A DNA stretch of 64,000 bases from Anseranas semipalmata (taxonomy: Eukaryota; Chordata; Aves; Anseriformes; Anseranatidae): NCBI GenBank assembly GCA_013399115.1, contig VXAA01005663.1, positions 192,759 through 256,758 of the forward strand. Reading direction: 5' to 3'. The notes beneath the pieces are model-generated. The model was not told where the DNA came from. It saw only the letters and a program-made list of their open reading frames with translations, and ran no database searches. This document shows positions 34,536 to 46,310 of the stretch, in pieces. The stretch's first letter is position 1. Each line of letters opens with the position of its first letter. A program made the translations under genes and the position numbers.

Positions 34536-34690
34536 AAGGTTAACCTGGGCAGAAGATACAGGGCTGAGAACTTAATCCCTTTGTACCTCCGTCACCTAAT
34601 CCATAAAACAGGGATAATGATACTTACTAATCTCAGGCGGCTTTAATTGATTATTTGTTAAGATCATCAAGAACCTTAGCAGGAAGACTT
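34536..34690 (+). mobile_element. MIR/CORE-SINE fragment
   Basis: GAACTTAATCCCTTTGTACC, TCACCTAATCCATAAAACAG, GGATAATGATACTTACTAAT and TTGATTATTTGTTAAG follow in order the best-conserved part of MIR (recalled: acttaacctctctgtgcctc, tcctcatctgtaaaatgggg, ataataatacctacctc, gaggattaaatgag). Plus-strand orientation relative to the mammalian MIR consensus. Confidence 0.6.
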
Positions 34691-35344
34691 TAAAGACCTG
34701 CAAAGTCTGTTAATTATTTTATCATTATCATTATCATTGCTGAAAAATTGTATCACTTTCTTCCTTCTCCTTTGCCTTTTAGACCAGGAGCATCTCAAGG
34801 CACACAGCATGTGACTCTGTGAGGCCATACCCGAGCTGGAGCCGTGGGGTACAGTAACGAATACGCAGTTTTAATAGCAGACTCTTCAGGCCAAGGACTG
34901 TGTCCTTCTGTTTATCTCATCATACAAAAACACCAATGCAAACAATATGGCAGCTCTGCTGCAGCTAATGACAACAAGCAAGGAAGTGCCGCATAAAACG
35001 AGTACAGCAAGGGGGAAACAATAACGTTGCTAATAGGGGAATTTCAGCTGTACCTTTTCATCATCACATCTCGGAGCCCTCCGCAGCACAGCACGAGCTT
35101 TCCTGCATCCACTTTAACATCCAGGTAAAGAGCAACGGTGCAAAGTCAAGTGGCGGAGATCCAACCGAGTCCCCGGGTCAGTCTTAATGAGGCATTACTA
35201 TAAAAAACTGTCTATCACTGTTAACACATGACAATTGCATGTTTATTAATGTCATATATATAATCATATTCAAACCATATGTTTGTCTACACATGGATTC
35301 ACAGATTTTTTTTAATCACTTGACCCAAACTTCAGTGTAACTGC
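34691..35344. other. AT-rich unique stretch
   Basis: Includes a threefold ATCATT run at 34,721-34,738. The 34,930-35,100 part looks enhancer-like (GCAGCTAATGACAACAAGC, AACAATAACG). No gene. Confidence 0.35.
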
Positions 35345-35440
35345 ACCCTAGTAATTTTCATCCTTTGAGCTCAAAGGCCTGTTAAAGCACTGACCAGGAA
35401 AGTTTCCTGTCCAAGTTACAGATCGCCTGAGATGAAGAAT
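35345..35440 (-). mobile_element. MIR/CORE-SINE-like fragment (weak)
   Basis: CTAGTAATTTTCATCCTTTG, AGCTCAAAGGCCTGTTAAAG and then AAGTTACAGATCG resemble the amniote MIR-type sequence (TTTCATCTGAGGATCTCAAAGC.. then CCATTTTACAGATG) in reverse orientation. Decayed, moderate to low certainty. Confidence 0.35.
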
Positions 35441-37100
35441 TTACCCGCTGCTTTGGTAAACTTCAAGCGGTTAACAACTATCATTGAAGTATCCGTGCCA
35501 CATTCCCCACTTGAATTTGGTGATTACAAGTTGGTCCACTTCTGTTCGCTCCAGTTTTCTCCGTGCAGACACACGCACCCTACACAGGGAAGTATTTAAT
35601 GTGAACTTAACTTCTGCAAAAAAAAAAAAAATAAAAAGACCAACTTCTCTACAGTGCTTTAGGCAGCTCTTTGTGTACCACGCTTTCACACTTTTAGACC
35701 CCGAGTATGAACAACTATTGCTTGCCACCAAAGTCTATCCAGAGCAGGACTACTCTGCTGCTCTGGAGTGAAGATTTTTGCACGATTATAGCAATCCTGG
35801 GTCACACCTGAAGGATGTGCTTGGCCAATACCAGTAAGGAAAGGTATTTCAGGGCTGGTGAATTAGGAGGAAGCGTGACCTAAATGACTTCAATTCACGT
35901 TTAATCTTTTCACCTCAGGGATTCCCACTCCTCCGGGTAACGGCCAAGCGCAGGAACGTCTGGGACCTGCCGTGCCCGGTACCTCCAGTGTGCATGCGCA
36001 TCGCACCACGCACGTACGAGGGCGGTCGGGAGAAGATCTCATTTTATTATGGCCTCAGGACACCGAGCTAGAATTGGTCTAACAGGAAGGGAAAAGTTAT
36101 TGAGCCACAAGCTTTCTCTCAGATGGTTTTCTCTTCAGAAGTTTACTTTACCTCCCAAATTAAATTTTTTGGTAATATTCAATACTTTTTTCTGAAAAAC
36201 CTTAAGTTGTAGCAGTGTGTCCACAGTTATTTATTACCTGCCTTGTGGTCTGAACAAATATGATTTTGTTATTCTATGTTGTCAATAGAAAAAGCACATA
36301 TGGTTTCGGTTGACAAAATTATGATAAAATTCACTGTATCCTAAAAAATGATTGAAAAGTTTGCAGATGGTTTCTGGGCATAGTAGGGAGGGAGAGGATT
36401 GAATTTCAACAAAAGACGTGCCAAATTTTTTTCTCTTCTTACTGTTTACCCTGTTTCCACATCCCAGCTTTTTTCTTATTAGATACTAGGGTAAGCAGGT
36501 ATTCAGCCCAGAAGTCATATGTTTCTCTTTAGCTTTTGGCATTCCATCACACTTTGTCATGTTCACATTATGTTGTACCCAGGTTCATTCACAGATAAAC
36601 ATGAAATGACATCATAAGCCTCAAGTCACAAACAGCAAAACACAGTTAATGGTAATCTAAAGAGTGACAAATTTGCACCCCAAAAAATTCATGTTTGGGG
36701 CATAGTCTGACGGCTTGAAGTCCATTTAAATTTTGTTTTTGTTTTCTTTTTTTGTTTTTTTCTTAAAAGCTAAGTTCTTCTGTTCGTCTGTTCTTCTCCT
36801 TCCCAGGGGACAAAAAGCGGGGAGAGGGCCGGGCACTGCCAGCCCGGATGAGACATTAGATTATTTCTGATAAAATTGCTAACTGCCTTTTCATCAGCTC
36901 CGCTCACACATTGAAGCTAATCCCTTCCGTGGGCTTTCCTGCAGCTGCTCACGGTGCTTGTACACGTTCTGTAAGACAAAAGACCCACGTAAGCTGTGCT
37001 GTTTGTGTTTCATCTCCAAAACATCTTTACAAAGAGATTCACCTGTCATTTGGTAACGCGCGTTTTTCGTCTCTTTCCTGTGTCTGGGGAAAGCAGTTAT
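35441..37100. other. AT-rich spacer with two small GC patches
   Basis: GC patches at 35,930-36,040 and 36,800-36,850; otherwise AT-rich with T-rich runs near 36,730-36,765. A 95-codon frame at 35,484-35,771 has no recognisable domain. No gene called. Confidence 0.35.
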
Positions 37101-37560
37101 TTAGCTTTCTGCTTGCACCTGAGCTCCGCGGCGAGCTGGCGGGCGGGCAGCTGGGACAGCCCTCGGGGCCGGGAGCGGCAGGATGAGACCGCGGGCGCGC
37201 CGGGGGGCTTCTGAATGCTCCACGTACAGCGGGAACCAAACTGTGCTACTGAAATAACTCGTGCGTGAGCATGGGAGGAGGGTGCAACGCACGTCCTCCT
37301 GCTTTCCATTCATTTGGTAACAGACTTCAACCCATCACAGCCATTTGTCTCTCCCCCGCGGCAGCCGACGATCTGCTACATCACCACCTCCAGGAGCCGT
37401 TCGTACCTCTGTGCACGTGTGCGAGGAGGTCCACACCTACCCATGGGCTGAAGAGCAGAAACCTGGGCGGGAAGTTCTGCTCTCCCTGGCGAGGCGGGGA
37501 GGGACAGCGTCGTCCTCTCTGCCTTGGAACAAGATGCGAGCTCTGAAGTGTCCCTGCTCT
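37101..37560. other. CpG-rich block
   Basis: CpG-dense at 37,120-37,210, then moderately GC-rich. Overlapping frames in several phases not called. Confidence 0.4.
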
Positions 37561-38020
37561 TTCATTTTAGCCATACAATGATGGATAACACGAACTACTC
37601 GGCGCTTATTTAACCTGCCAGAACATTCCCACCTCTGCCACAGCTGTCAGTGCCCCTCGGCAGCTGTGTCCCGCCTGCCCGGGGCTGCCCACGGAGCAGC
37701 AAGCTGGCTGGAGAAGACTGACACTTGTTGAGGGGAGAACATCTGGAAGGTGTCATCTGAGTGTTAGTTGCTCTCCCTGCCTATGAGCTATGCCCAAACA
37801 CGTCGATAAGTTTTCCAACGTGGAATTCATTTTTTATAACGGGATACATGTGGCGGTTCATGTTTCAGCAGTGGACAGAAGTGGCTCTTTTCTTCTTCAG
37901 GAAGATTTGTGACCTCTTCTCCAGGCTACTGTAGCATGATTTATTTGGGTCTCCTTTCACGGCGCACTCACAGGCCACAGCATTTCCGAATACAAGAGCC
38001 CAGGCTTTCAGCTGCGAGTT
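37561..38020. other. Spacer, nothing recognised
   Basis: Mixed composition; no gene, repeat or structured RNA identified. Confidence 0.4.
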
Positions 38021-38775
38021 CATGAGAGCCACGCTCCGTGACCCGCACCGTCTGCCCGCTGGCCCACGAGCACAGCGCCAGGGCCGCAGGGGCACCGAGC
38101 CGCCCTGCCCCGGGTGGTCAGCGTGGTCCAGGCGCTGCTGGCCGGGGGCACCCAGCTGAGCAAGACTCCACGTGTGCAGAGCAAGCGCGCGTTTTACCCA
38201 GGTGTGCAGGGGCACCGCCAAGAAACGGGATGAGTCCGCTCTCCTGAGAACATCTGCGGACTCTTCCACCGCTAGGAACAAGCGAAAGGACAGGGAGCCT
38301 GTGGAGCAGAGGAGCAGAAATGAAGGAGGAACGTAGGGAATGATAATAAAACTCCCCCAGATCTTGTAAAAAACTTTTTGATTTAGTTTGAGAGGGAGCA
38401 GTGAGGAGCAGATGCTTTGCTCCCACGTCCCACTCGTGGTCGTTTGCCGCAGCCAGCCCCAGGAAACCGCGGCGGGACATTGGGAGCCCAGCGCGCGGCC
38501 GGGCTCTGTGCGCGGCCGGGACGCGGAGGCAGACGGGACGTGTGCCTCGTGTGGGCGGCCAGCCACAGACGCGCGGGAGCAGAAGGGCGGCTGCGCCTCC
38601 GTTCTGGAGCTGCTGCCATCTCAGCGCGGGCAGAAGCGAGCCTGGGGCACGGCGGCTCACAGCCCAGCCCGAGCACCTACGAGCTTCTGCGCGCAGCTGG
38701 GAAGCAGCCAGGGTTCGCCCAGCTGCACCCGCCGTGCCCCAAGGACGCCTGTCCTGCGGTGCCTTTAGTACGCAA
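38021..38775. other. CpG island
   Basis: CpG-rich at 38,030-38,240 and 38,420-38,760 with an AT-rich dip between. Minus-strand frames of 233 and 243 codons and plus-strand frames of 121-166 codons overlap, so stop depletion rather than coding is the simplest reading. Confidence 0.45.
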
Positions 38776-39870
38776 CTCTTGATTACAGGGAGGAAAAATT
38801 TTGCAAGACCGGTGCTGTGCAAATCCCTGAACCGATCGCAGAGCAACACGCTGCCGTACCCTTGCCTATTTCCAACAGAGACCCATTTGAATTTTATCTG
38901 AAACTACCTTCTCATCCAAGGTCTTTCAAAGCACTGATTGAAATAATCAGTTTAAATATCACAATGGCTCCAGAAAAATGCAGTAGCTGGAAGATTTTCA
39001 GCAACAACTCAAAAAACATCCTTACGCAACACCACGTATCACGTATATCTCAGAATAGCACGCGCCTGGAGAAGTACCATTCAGCGCGGTCCTGAGCATT
39101 TAACCTTTCCAGAGGGGCCCTGGGAACGCTGCCTTCTGCCTGGACAGAGAGCAACTTGCTTTTATGTCCCGTGGGAGCTGCCACCCTCCATCTGAGGCAC
39201 TGAGAGGCACGATCAGCGCTCTGCATTAGCACAAATCCTTGATGCGATGCTTAAACCTATAACCCGCCAGTTCAGAGGGAAAAATTCTACCCAATAAACC
39301 TTTCTGACATGCAATAAAATAACACATTTATTTACTTGCTTGAACCTACCAATGTGCTGTTCATTTCAGTGATTGATAGAATTGGGTTATAATAAGCATA
39401 CTTTATTATTGAAAAATTTAATTTAAGGTTTAAACATAAAACAAATGGTATTTTCAAATCTATTTTAATGAAGACTATCAAAACCATTCCATTGCCATAA
39501 GGGAAAAATTCTGTCTCCATATCTGTTATGTATATATGCATAAAATCTTCAGCCTACAAGTCTAAGTCGCCTGTCCTTCTATCAATCCATCATTCTGAAA
39601 ATAGAATACAGAAAGCCTTATTTTTTCACTTAATTTTCATTAGATTCTTGAGGGAATTAAAATAACACAATAATGGGCAAATTCTGCCACTACAAATCCA
39701 AATGACAGCAATGAATCTACTTATGGGCGGAATTTGGCCAAAACTCCAGCTAGGAGTGCCAAATACAGAGCAGATACCAATAAAAGAATACTTAGAGCTC
39801 AACTATGTCAGGCAGGTAAATAATATACTGTAAATTCATACAAGAATATGAGTGCCTTTAATGTGCCACA
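38776..39870. other. AT-rich spacer
   Basis: Unique AT-rich DNA; 39,240-39,860 is the most AT-rich part, with TAAAAT and AATTTA words. No repeat clearly identified. Confidence 0.35.
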
Positions 39871-41115
39871 GAGAGTAATGGGTTGGCCGGCGGGGCCCCG
39901 CGGCGCAGCGCCCGGTGCGTGCCGTGCCCGTGGCAAAGCGCTGCAGCACCCGCGCCACGCCGGGTGTGCCAAGGCGCCGTGCCACCGGGCAGACCCCAGC
40001 TGGCACAGACCCTGGCAGCCGCCCTCCTGCCAGCGCCTCCGAAGAGGCTCCTCCCGTGCGGGAAACGCGGCGCTGCTGGTGTGCCCCGGAAGGCGGCTGA
40101 GCGCCCAGCCAGCACCGCGCCTCGGAGGAGTCCTGCGGTACGATGCATTGCCCGCTGCTCGCGACTTTGTTCTCTGAAACAGAAACTCTTCCTACTCCGT
40201 GGCTAAGGAGCGTCTGTCCCTTTGGAGCAGCGAGAGCCAGCAGCCCCATCCACACGCCGTGCTGTAAATCAGGTTAACGACCCTTTGTTGGAGGCCAGTT
40301 GCGTTTGGCAAAGGGACGGTTGCCTCCTTCCTCGCAGGCCTTCGGTTCAGAGCAGGTGAGTGCAGCCCCTGGCAGCGCAGCCCGGAGCAGCGGCCGTCCC
40401 GCTCGCCCACCTTCATCCCGGCTGCCCTGCACGCACCTCGGCCGGGCGGTCCCTGCAGGTGCCACGCCTGAACTCACCAGGACGCCTCTGCTCTGCCCGC
40501 AGGACCGAGAGCCGCCGAGCTGCGTGTCGGCTCTGCCTCGTCCCGCGCGCGTTGTGCCAGTCACCTCTGCCCCCTTATGCACGCTCAGAAAGAGTATGTG
40601 GCGGATGTACGAAGAAGAGCACTGCAAAAAGCCTTCCCCTGGCACTTCGCAGAGACCTTCCCACAGTCAGTGTGGACGTCAGTTTTCTTATCTCTAAAAA
40701 AACAACACAAAAAGACACCGGACGTGCCAGAAGGAAAGCCCTGCTCCTGAGCCCAGTCCCCTCACCCCTCTCCCCACGGCTGGGGGGCGAAGGGCTGCGG
40801 GTGCCCGCGGCAGGGCAGGGGCGTTGGGAGCGGCCTCCAGGGGCTGGGAGATGCCTCAGCCCCTCCATGACCCGGGGCTGCCCACCTGGCCGGGGTGCAC
40901 CCGCAGACACACAGACACGCAGACACATAGACACGCAGACCCACAGACACACGGACACACAGAGCCCGCCACCGCTGGCGTCAGGTCCTCACTGAGAGCA
41001 AGCAGCCGGGCACTGCCAGCTCCAAAATTGCCATCCCTGGGCAGCCGAACCCCGCGCCAGGTCACAACGTCTGCCCGCAGCTGGGGGGCTGGCTGCTGTC
41101 CTCAGCCCCCTTTTT
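39871..41115. other. Large GC/CpG-rich block
   Basis: CpG-dense at 39,880-40,140 and 40,340-40,560; GC-rich to 41,100 with the minisatellite inside. Overlapping frames of 60-211 codons are not called. Confidence 0.45.
40903..40966 (+). repeat. 8-bp minisatellite, about 8 units
   Basis: Units of the form RCAGACAC: GCAGACAC, ACAGACAC, GCAGACAC, ATAGACAC, GCAGACCC, ACAGACAC, ACGGACAC, then a degraded unit. The first base mostly alternates G/A, giving a 16-bp higher-order period. Because 8 is not a multiple of 3, all three frames read H/D/T/Q-rich peptides. Confidence 0.9.
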
Positions 41116-42194
41116 ATCCCTTGGTTTTTGGAGATAGGCAATACATTTTTTGGCTTGAATGCATTTAAAAAATAATTGGGGTCTGCCTGCTTGTTGTAAT
41201 TCAGCGTGGAAGTTAAACGTTAGCCACGTGCTGAAGTTCAGGGGGATGGAAATAATAGAATTGCATTAAGGATGCTGGGAATGCTCTCATTCACATTTTC
41301 CTTAAATTTTTTAAATCACCTCAAACCATAGCAGAACATTAAAAGCACAAGGTGTTGGCTGGATTCTTGTTTGATAATTTTTAAATGATCGTCTATATTC
41401 TAATTGGGTTTGCACACTGCCCAGATAAATCAACAGATTCATTTCTGCAGCGGGTCAGACCGTGAGCGCATTTTGCCTTTTTGCGGAAAAGAAATTTATC
41501 TTTTGAAATGACTTATTCTTTCCCTGGATGTTCCTTTGATGCAGGTCTATTGTTTCAGTGTAAAGAAAATGTATTCCTTTAACAGGTTTATGCCTTCAAT
41601 GGAATTTGTGTAAGTAGGTTCCACTGCACAAACACAAAAAGCCCTAATACATGCAGGCTGGGTCTACATCACGCCGTCAGATGTCAAGTTTGATGGCTGA
41701 TGGTACTTACACAGATTTACACAACAAAAAGTACATTAAAAGGACGTTAAGATTGTGAGTCAAAGTCACAAAAGCATGGAAATTCACATTTCAGGATTTA
41801 AACATCCAATATTGACATGGAATGCTGAATATTAAAATGGTATCCCATTAGAGTTAAGGTACTGAATAATTTTTAATCTAGACTATTAATTTCCTGAAAT
41901 TTGTTGTTCTCTCTGCCTCTTATGGCTTTCACGTTTTTAATTAAGTTTTTTTGTGTATATGTCCTCGTCTTGTAATTTCAGAGTTGCTCCTTCTGTGTCT
42001 ACTATAATTACATAATATATGCAGCATGTGTGATAGCTTAATTAGAAATGTTAACCACTATATGTATTGAAATCATAAAAAGCTTCATGAAACTTTAAGA
42101 GTAAATGTTTCTACATATTTACTGAGGCTTATAAATGGTTGTTTCCAGTATTATTCTCCAATAAAAACAATTACACCCAACGCCAGCCCAACTC
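41116..42194. promoter_or_regulatory. Long candidate conserved non-coding element
   Basis: About 1.1 kb of AT-rich DNA without interspersed repeats or long frames. It is dense in homeodomain, SOX/TCF (TCCTTTGATGCAGG at 41,532-41,545) and octamer-like words. Among all segments of the window this looks most like a deeply conserved enhancer, but I cannot align it. Confidence 0.4.
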
Positions 42195-42335
42195 GGAGTA
42201 AAATTATGAATAATAATAATAATTAGTACTTACAGAATCCCTTCACCACGGTGTTACCATTTGCAGATGGAACAAACAGATTTAGGGGTTAAGTGAGTTG
42301 CCAAAGGGCTCGCTTCAAGTCAGTGTAAAAGGAAA
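42195..42335 (-). mobile_element. MIR/CORE-SINE fragment, reverse orientation
   Basis: AATAATAATAATTAGTACTT, then TACCATTTGCAGATGGAACA, then AGGGGTTAAGTGAGTTGCCA, then AAGGGCTCGCTTCAAGTCAG. This follows the reverse MIR consensus (ccattttacagatgaggaaa, ggttaagtaacttgcccaag, gtcacacagc) in order and spacing. Confidence 0.65.
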
Positions 42336-43190
42336 AAAAAAAAGCCATGCTCAGAAACCAAGCGTCTCAAAGCGGGCTCAGGCAGCAATATTAAACTCTC
42401 TCTCTTTGATCATTTGACCCCCCTCCCCCATGTGTCTGGCATTATTCTTACAAAACCCTGCTAGGATCCAAACCTTTCAGATGCTGAATTGCTCTTAGGA
42501 GATGTTGGGCACTAAAATAAATGGGAATTGAAGGTGCTTAGAAACGTGCACAGCCAGAATGATGTAAAGTTAAAAACAGTAAAGTAAATTGTATTTTGAA
42601 ATTTTTTTGTAACGTTAAAAAAAATGATTCCCAAGTTCACACATCTTATGCCAGGCCTTACCCTGGTGCGAATTCTGCTAGGCAATTTTATATGCCTTCA
42701 GAGTAGAACCGTGCAGCAAAACCAACAGCATGCTGTAACTTTAACTAGCAGCCTTACAGCCTCGCTGCACCAGAAGCAGGAATATGCAAGTTAAACCAGT
42801 GGATAAAAAATCCCCAACGGAATGACTATTTGCTGCTGAATGACTATTCTCAGAAGGGGCTGGGACAGCTTACGAGGAGAGGAGAGGAGCACCAGGAGAA
42901 CGGCGAAGCGCAGTGAGATAAAACAGGAGCCGCTACTTTGAATACAATTTACGTTTGCTAATTCCACTTCCAGCTCCGAGAAGGGAGGCTCCATCTTACG
43001 CACCAGTGCAGCCATTTTGAGTTCACCAAGACCTCACTAGACAGCGAACGGCATTCTTCCTCAGGTAACCATAATACTGGTTCAAATGCCAATGGGTGCT
43101 ACGTAATGGCGAGTGGATAGTTACGGACAATAGCAATTAAAAAAACGGGAATTTTCTTAATATCTCAAGACTACTCTGCGCTGCCAGGAC
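42336..43190. other. AT-rich spacer
   Basis: Contains an 11-bp direct repeat GAATGACTATT at 42,820-42,830 and 42,838-42,848 (18-bp period). No gene recognised. Confidence 0.4.
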
Positions 43191-44430
43191 CGAAGGAATC
43201 GCCGCTCTCCAGAAGTGCTTCTGTGCCCACGTCTCAGTGTTAGATCAGTACGAAGACACGCCAGAGGCGCAGGCACGTTATCTGTCCGTGCGGCAGTCCG
43301 TCCCTTCCCCTGGTGCCAAACTCGCTCCCGCCCGCAGCCGTGCCCCCGGGACCGCGAGCACGAGCCATGGAGGAGACGCCTCGGCTGGCAGCAGAGGAGC
43401 GGCACGGATGGAGACAACCCGCAGAAGTACCACGTACATCTTGGTAACAAACACAGACCGAATGCAGCAGGTGCCGGAGGCTCGCTCTACGCGCAGGGGC
43501 AGGAAAGCTGCCCCGAGATGCTGCGGCTGTCGCTTCCCGTGGGAGGAGAGGACCGGGAGCACCTGGCGAAGGCTGCAGCAGCCCGGGGCCCTCCAAACGG
43601 CAGCCAACGCTTGCCCGGGCGGTGTTACAGAGCCTGAGGAAAAGCGTGTCCAGTTACCGAGCTGCGCCCCGTGCCGGCAGCGAAGGGACGGGTCCAGGAG
43701 AACATCAGGGTCTGAGCGCGGCAGAGAGCGCCCAGGGAGCGGGTGTGCTGGGGCAACTGGGCTTCCGTGGTGGTCCCTCACGTCTGCAGACCAACAGCCT
43801 CTTAGTCGCTCCTAAAATCAAGCCTTCAGAAGCGAGGGAAGCCCATTTGTACTTCCTCGAGTTTTCCAATGGGGATTTTGGGTGGTTTAGGCTTTTTCTC
43901 CCCACCAAAAAGCAAAGAGGACACAAGTTACTAAAAGAGTTTTTTGTCTCCACATAGTCAAAATAGCACACATCTAAAATTTGGACTCGAGATAAGCCAA
44001 AATGTGAAGGAAAACATCTGAGATGTCCGTGCTCCAGCCAGACGGCCGGAACCCCTCGTCCAAGGACCCCTCGGCACCTCCAGTTCCTGCTGAGCGGAGA
44101 AGTTGGGGTTTGCGCTGAGCAAGAGGTTTCACTCCCCAGTCTGACTGAACGCAGCGCTGCTGGAGTCCGGCTTTTCAGGAGCGACGCGGTGCCACCAGGG
44201 CCGATGGCAGCGCCGGGCAGCGCTCAGCAGAGCCCCGTCATCGGCATTTCAGCAAAACACTAACAGCAATAACTTTGAAAAGCTTTTTTTCAGCGAACTG
44301 TTACCAAAGGAAAACCGGGCGCCATTCTGCCCTGCCCCTGCAGCCCCCGCTCGCGTCCCCACTGCCGCCGTCCGCAGCCCAGCAGGCACCGCGTCCAGCC
44401 TGCCACATGGCTTCCGAGGGCACTTTATGC
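43191..44430. other. GC/CpG-rich block pair
   Basis: CpG-rich at 43,240-43,800 and 44,030-44,400 with an AT-richer gap. Frames of 88-192 codons overlap on both strands. The second part contains the first copy of a 67-bp duplicated sequence. Confidence 0.4.
44167..44233 (+). repeat. First copy of a 67-bp dispersed duplicate
   Basis: Ungapped alignment to 45,020-45,086 shows 56 of 67 identical bases (about 84 percent), including the shared core CGGTGCCACC and GGCCGATGGCA and the end GCTCAGCAGAGC. Not a family I recognise. Confidence 0.75.
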
Positions 44431-45160
44431 TTTCCAGGTGTCCTGCACTGGCTTATTTATGGTCTCACTTTCTTCCTCAGTGTGAGAAATCCTAGCTTTT
44501 AGCCAGCTGTAAAGGATTGGTAAGAAGCATTTGTAAGGGAAAAAAAATTAGCAAGGCTTTTTTCTTACCAACCTTTGCCCACCTTATTAGGCAGAGAATT
44601 TTCCAGTGTACTTAAATAAGCCCCGCAGCACCCTCGCGTTTGACCTGCGAGCAGCGTTCAGCACGTTATTACAAAAACCAGCTGAAACATGGTCACATCT
44701 GATAAACCTGGGCTTGCCTGAGCCTTTCCAAGGAAAAACTTCCCATGAGGGAAAAAAAAAAAAAAAAAAAAACAGTGAATTTCTGTTCTCATGGGCTTTG
44801 GCAAAATTGCAGCGACCCGGCCGAAAAAGCCCAGAAGCAGCCGGTTCCCACCAGCCCCAATCCAGTCGCCTGCTGCCCAGCCCTGCGCTGCTGCGGGCGG
44901 AGACGTCCGGGTGATGCCCACCCTGCGCCGCGCTGCGGGATGGCCAAAGCCCCATCCGAAACGATGGCGAGCAGCTGCTGCTTCTGCAGCAGAGATCCCA
45001 GCCCTCCAGCTGGATGCATCTGGCTTTTTAGGAACACTGCGGTGCCACCGGGGCCGATGGCACCGTCGGGCATTGCTCAGCAGAGCAGGATGCGGCCCCC
45101 AGGGTCGTCCTCACCACAGAGCCCCGGTACCGGGCGCTGGGCCGTCAGAATGTGCCCACA
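44431..45160. other. Spacer with A21 run, then GC-rich block
   Basis: A21 at 44,752-44,772. 44,800-45,150 is GC-rich and carries the second copy of the 67-bp duplicate. Overlapping frames not called. Confidence 0.4.
45020..45086 (+). repeat. Second copy of the 67-bp dispersed duplicate
   Basis: Same strand as the copy at 44,167-44,233, start-to-start distance 853 bases. Flanks do not align clearly. Confidence 0.75.
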
Positions 45161-45179
45161 GCTCGGTTTTGAAACAGAA

Positions 45180-45800
45180 GCATGAAGGCCCTGGAAAAGT
45201 TGTTGCTTGAAAGAAGATGAATCTTGGGTTTATCAAAATGAAGTGTCAGCTACCTTCATGCATATGCTGGGGAGACTCTGCCCTGCGTGGTTAATGGCAG
45301 GTTGTTCCTTTTCTTATGCTGTCAACTATTGTTACTGATTGTTAATAGCATTAATATTTCCATCACTTAATTTATTTTATTAATCCCATTCAGGTTTACC
45401 ATTACCAGCATATGAACTGTAAATAGCAATAATAATGCCATCAAGGTTAATATCGCTGATGCTGAAGGGTATTATGTAAAACACCGCCTGTGAGCGGCAG
45501 CGAGACGGGCGCCTATAAAACCTCGCGTGAGATAGTGGGGGGGGTTAAACAAAGGTCTCGCGCAGATTTACGGAATTGCGTTATCTGGTGGAAGAGGTGA
45601 AGATTTAATACCAAAAGCCTCCTTTAAATTTCCCGTAATGTTCCTTTCTATCCCCCGACTGTAAAAATATAGCCGAAGAACATTCTTAAGGAACAGCGTT
45701 TTTATCTTAAATTATTAAAAGTCTAATAGTGGCTTCAGTTTTCTTCTAAAAGCACAGGCACTGGAAATAGGCGATTTGTCAACTTTTAAATCACAATACG
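45180..45800. promoter_or_regulatory. Candidate enhancer with a helically phased SOX-like pair
   Basis: Two ATTGTT words at 45,328-45,333 and 45,338-45,343 lie in the same orientation exactly 10 bases apart. They are followed by TTAATA homeodomain words, GATTGTTAATAGC and GGTTAATATCG, all in repeat-free DNA. A TATAAAA word at 45,514-45,520 follows a short CpG-rich patch and could be a core promoter. Function is inferred. Confidence 0.4.
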
Positions 45801-46310
45801 CAGGCGTTAGGATGATTACAAACAGCGGAAGGAAAAGGTCTGCCTAAGAGTACAGGGCAAGCAAAATCCCTGCTGGTCGGCTCGGAAATGCCGGGGCTGG
45901 GGAGGGAGAGGGGCCCGATCTGGGGCTGGTCCTCGCCCCGCCAGGTGTGCGCCGGCGATGGCGTGGTGCCCGCCCGGGTGCCCCGCGCAGCCGGGTCTCT
46001 GTGCGTGCACCGTGGCCGCGGGGAGCAGCGGTACCCAGCGGCGAGCACGCCGGCGTAACTCTTCCCTCGGAAATAAAGATAAAGCTGCTAGCTGAAAGTT
46101 ACCCACAATTAAAAGGCCAAATGATCTCTGCACAGACGAGCCTTCGTGCCGGTGGAAGACGCACGGCGGCCGAGGGGACGCCGCGCCCGGCGCCGTGACG
46201 GGCACGAGGCACGGGGAGCCCACGGGCTGGGACGGGGACACCAGAGGGAGACGCGCGGGGACGTCCCTGCCGCCCACTCTGCAGCCCGAGAGAGATGTTG
46301 GCAAATGCTG
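45801..46310. other. CpG-rich block
   Basis: CpG-dense at 45,880-46,060 and 46,140-46,280. Overlapping frames on both strands not called. Confidence 0.4.

Noticed and set aside
38118..38849. 243-codon minus-strand frame
   Set aside because: Plus-strand frames of 121-166 codons occupy the same bases; no recognisable domain.
45514..45520. TATAAAA as a plus-strand core promoter
   Set aside because: A single word next to a short CpG patch; no initiator, donor or frame supports it as a separate promoter.
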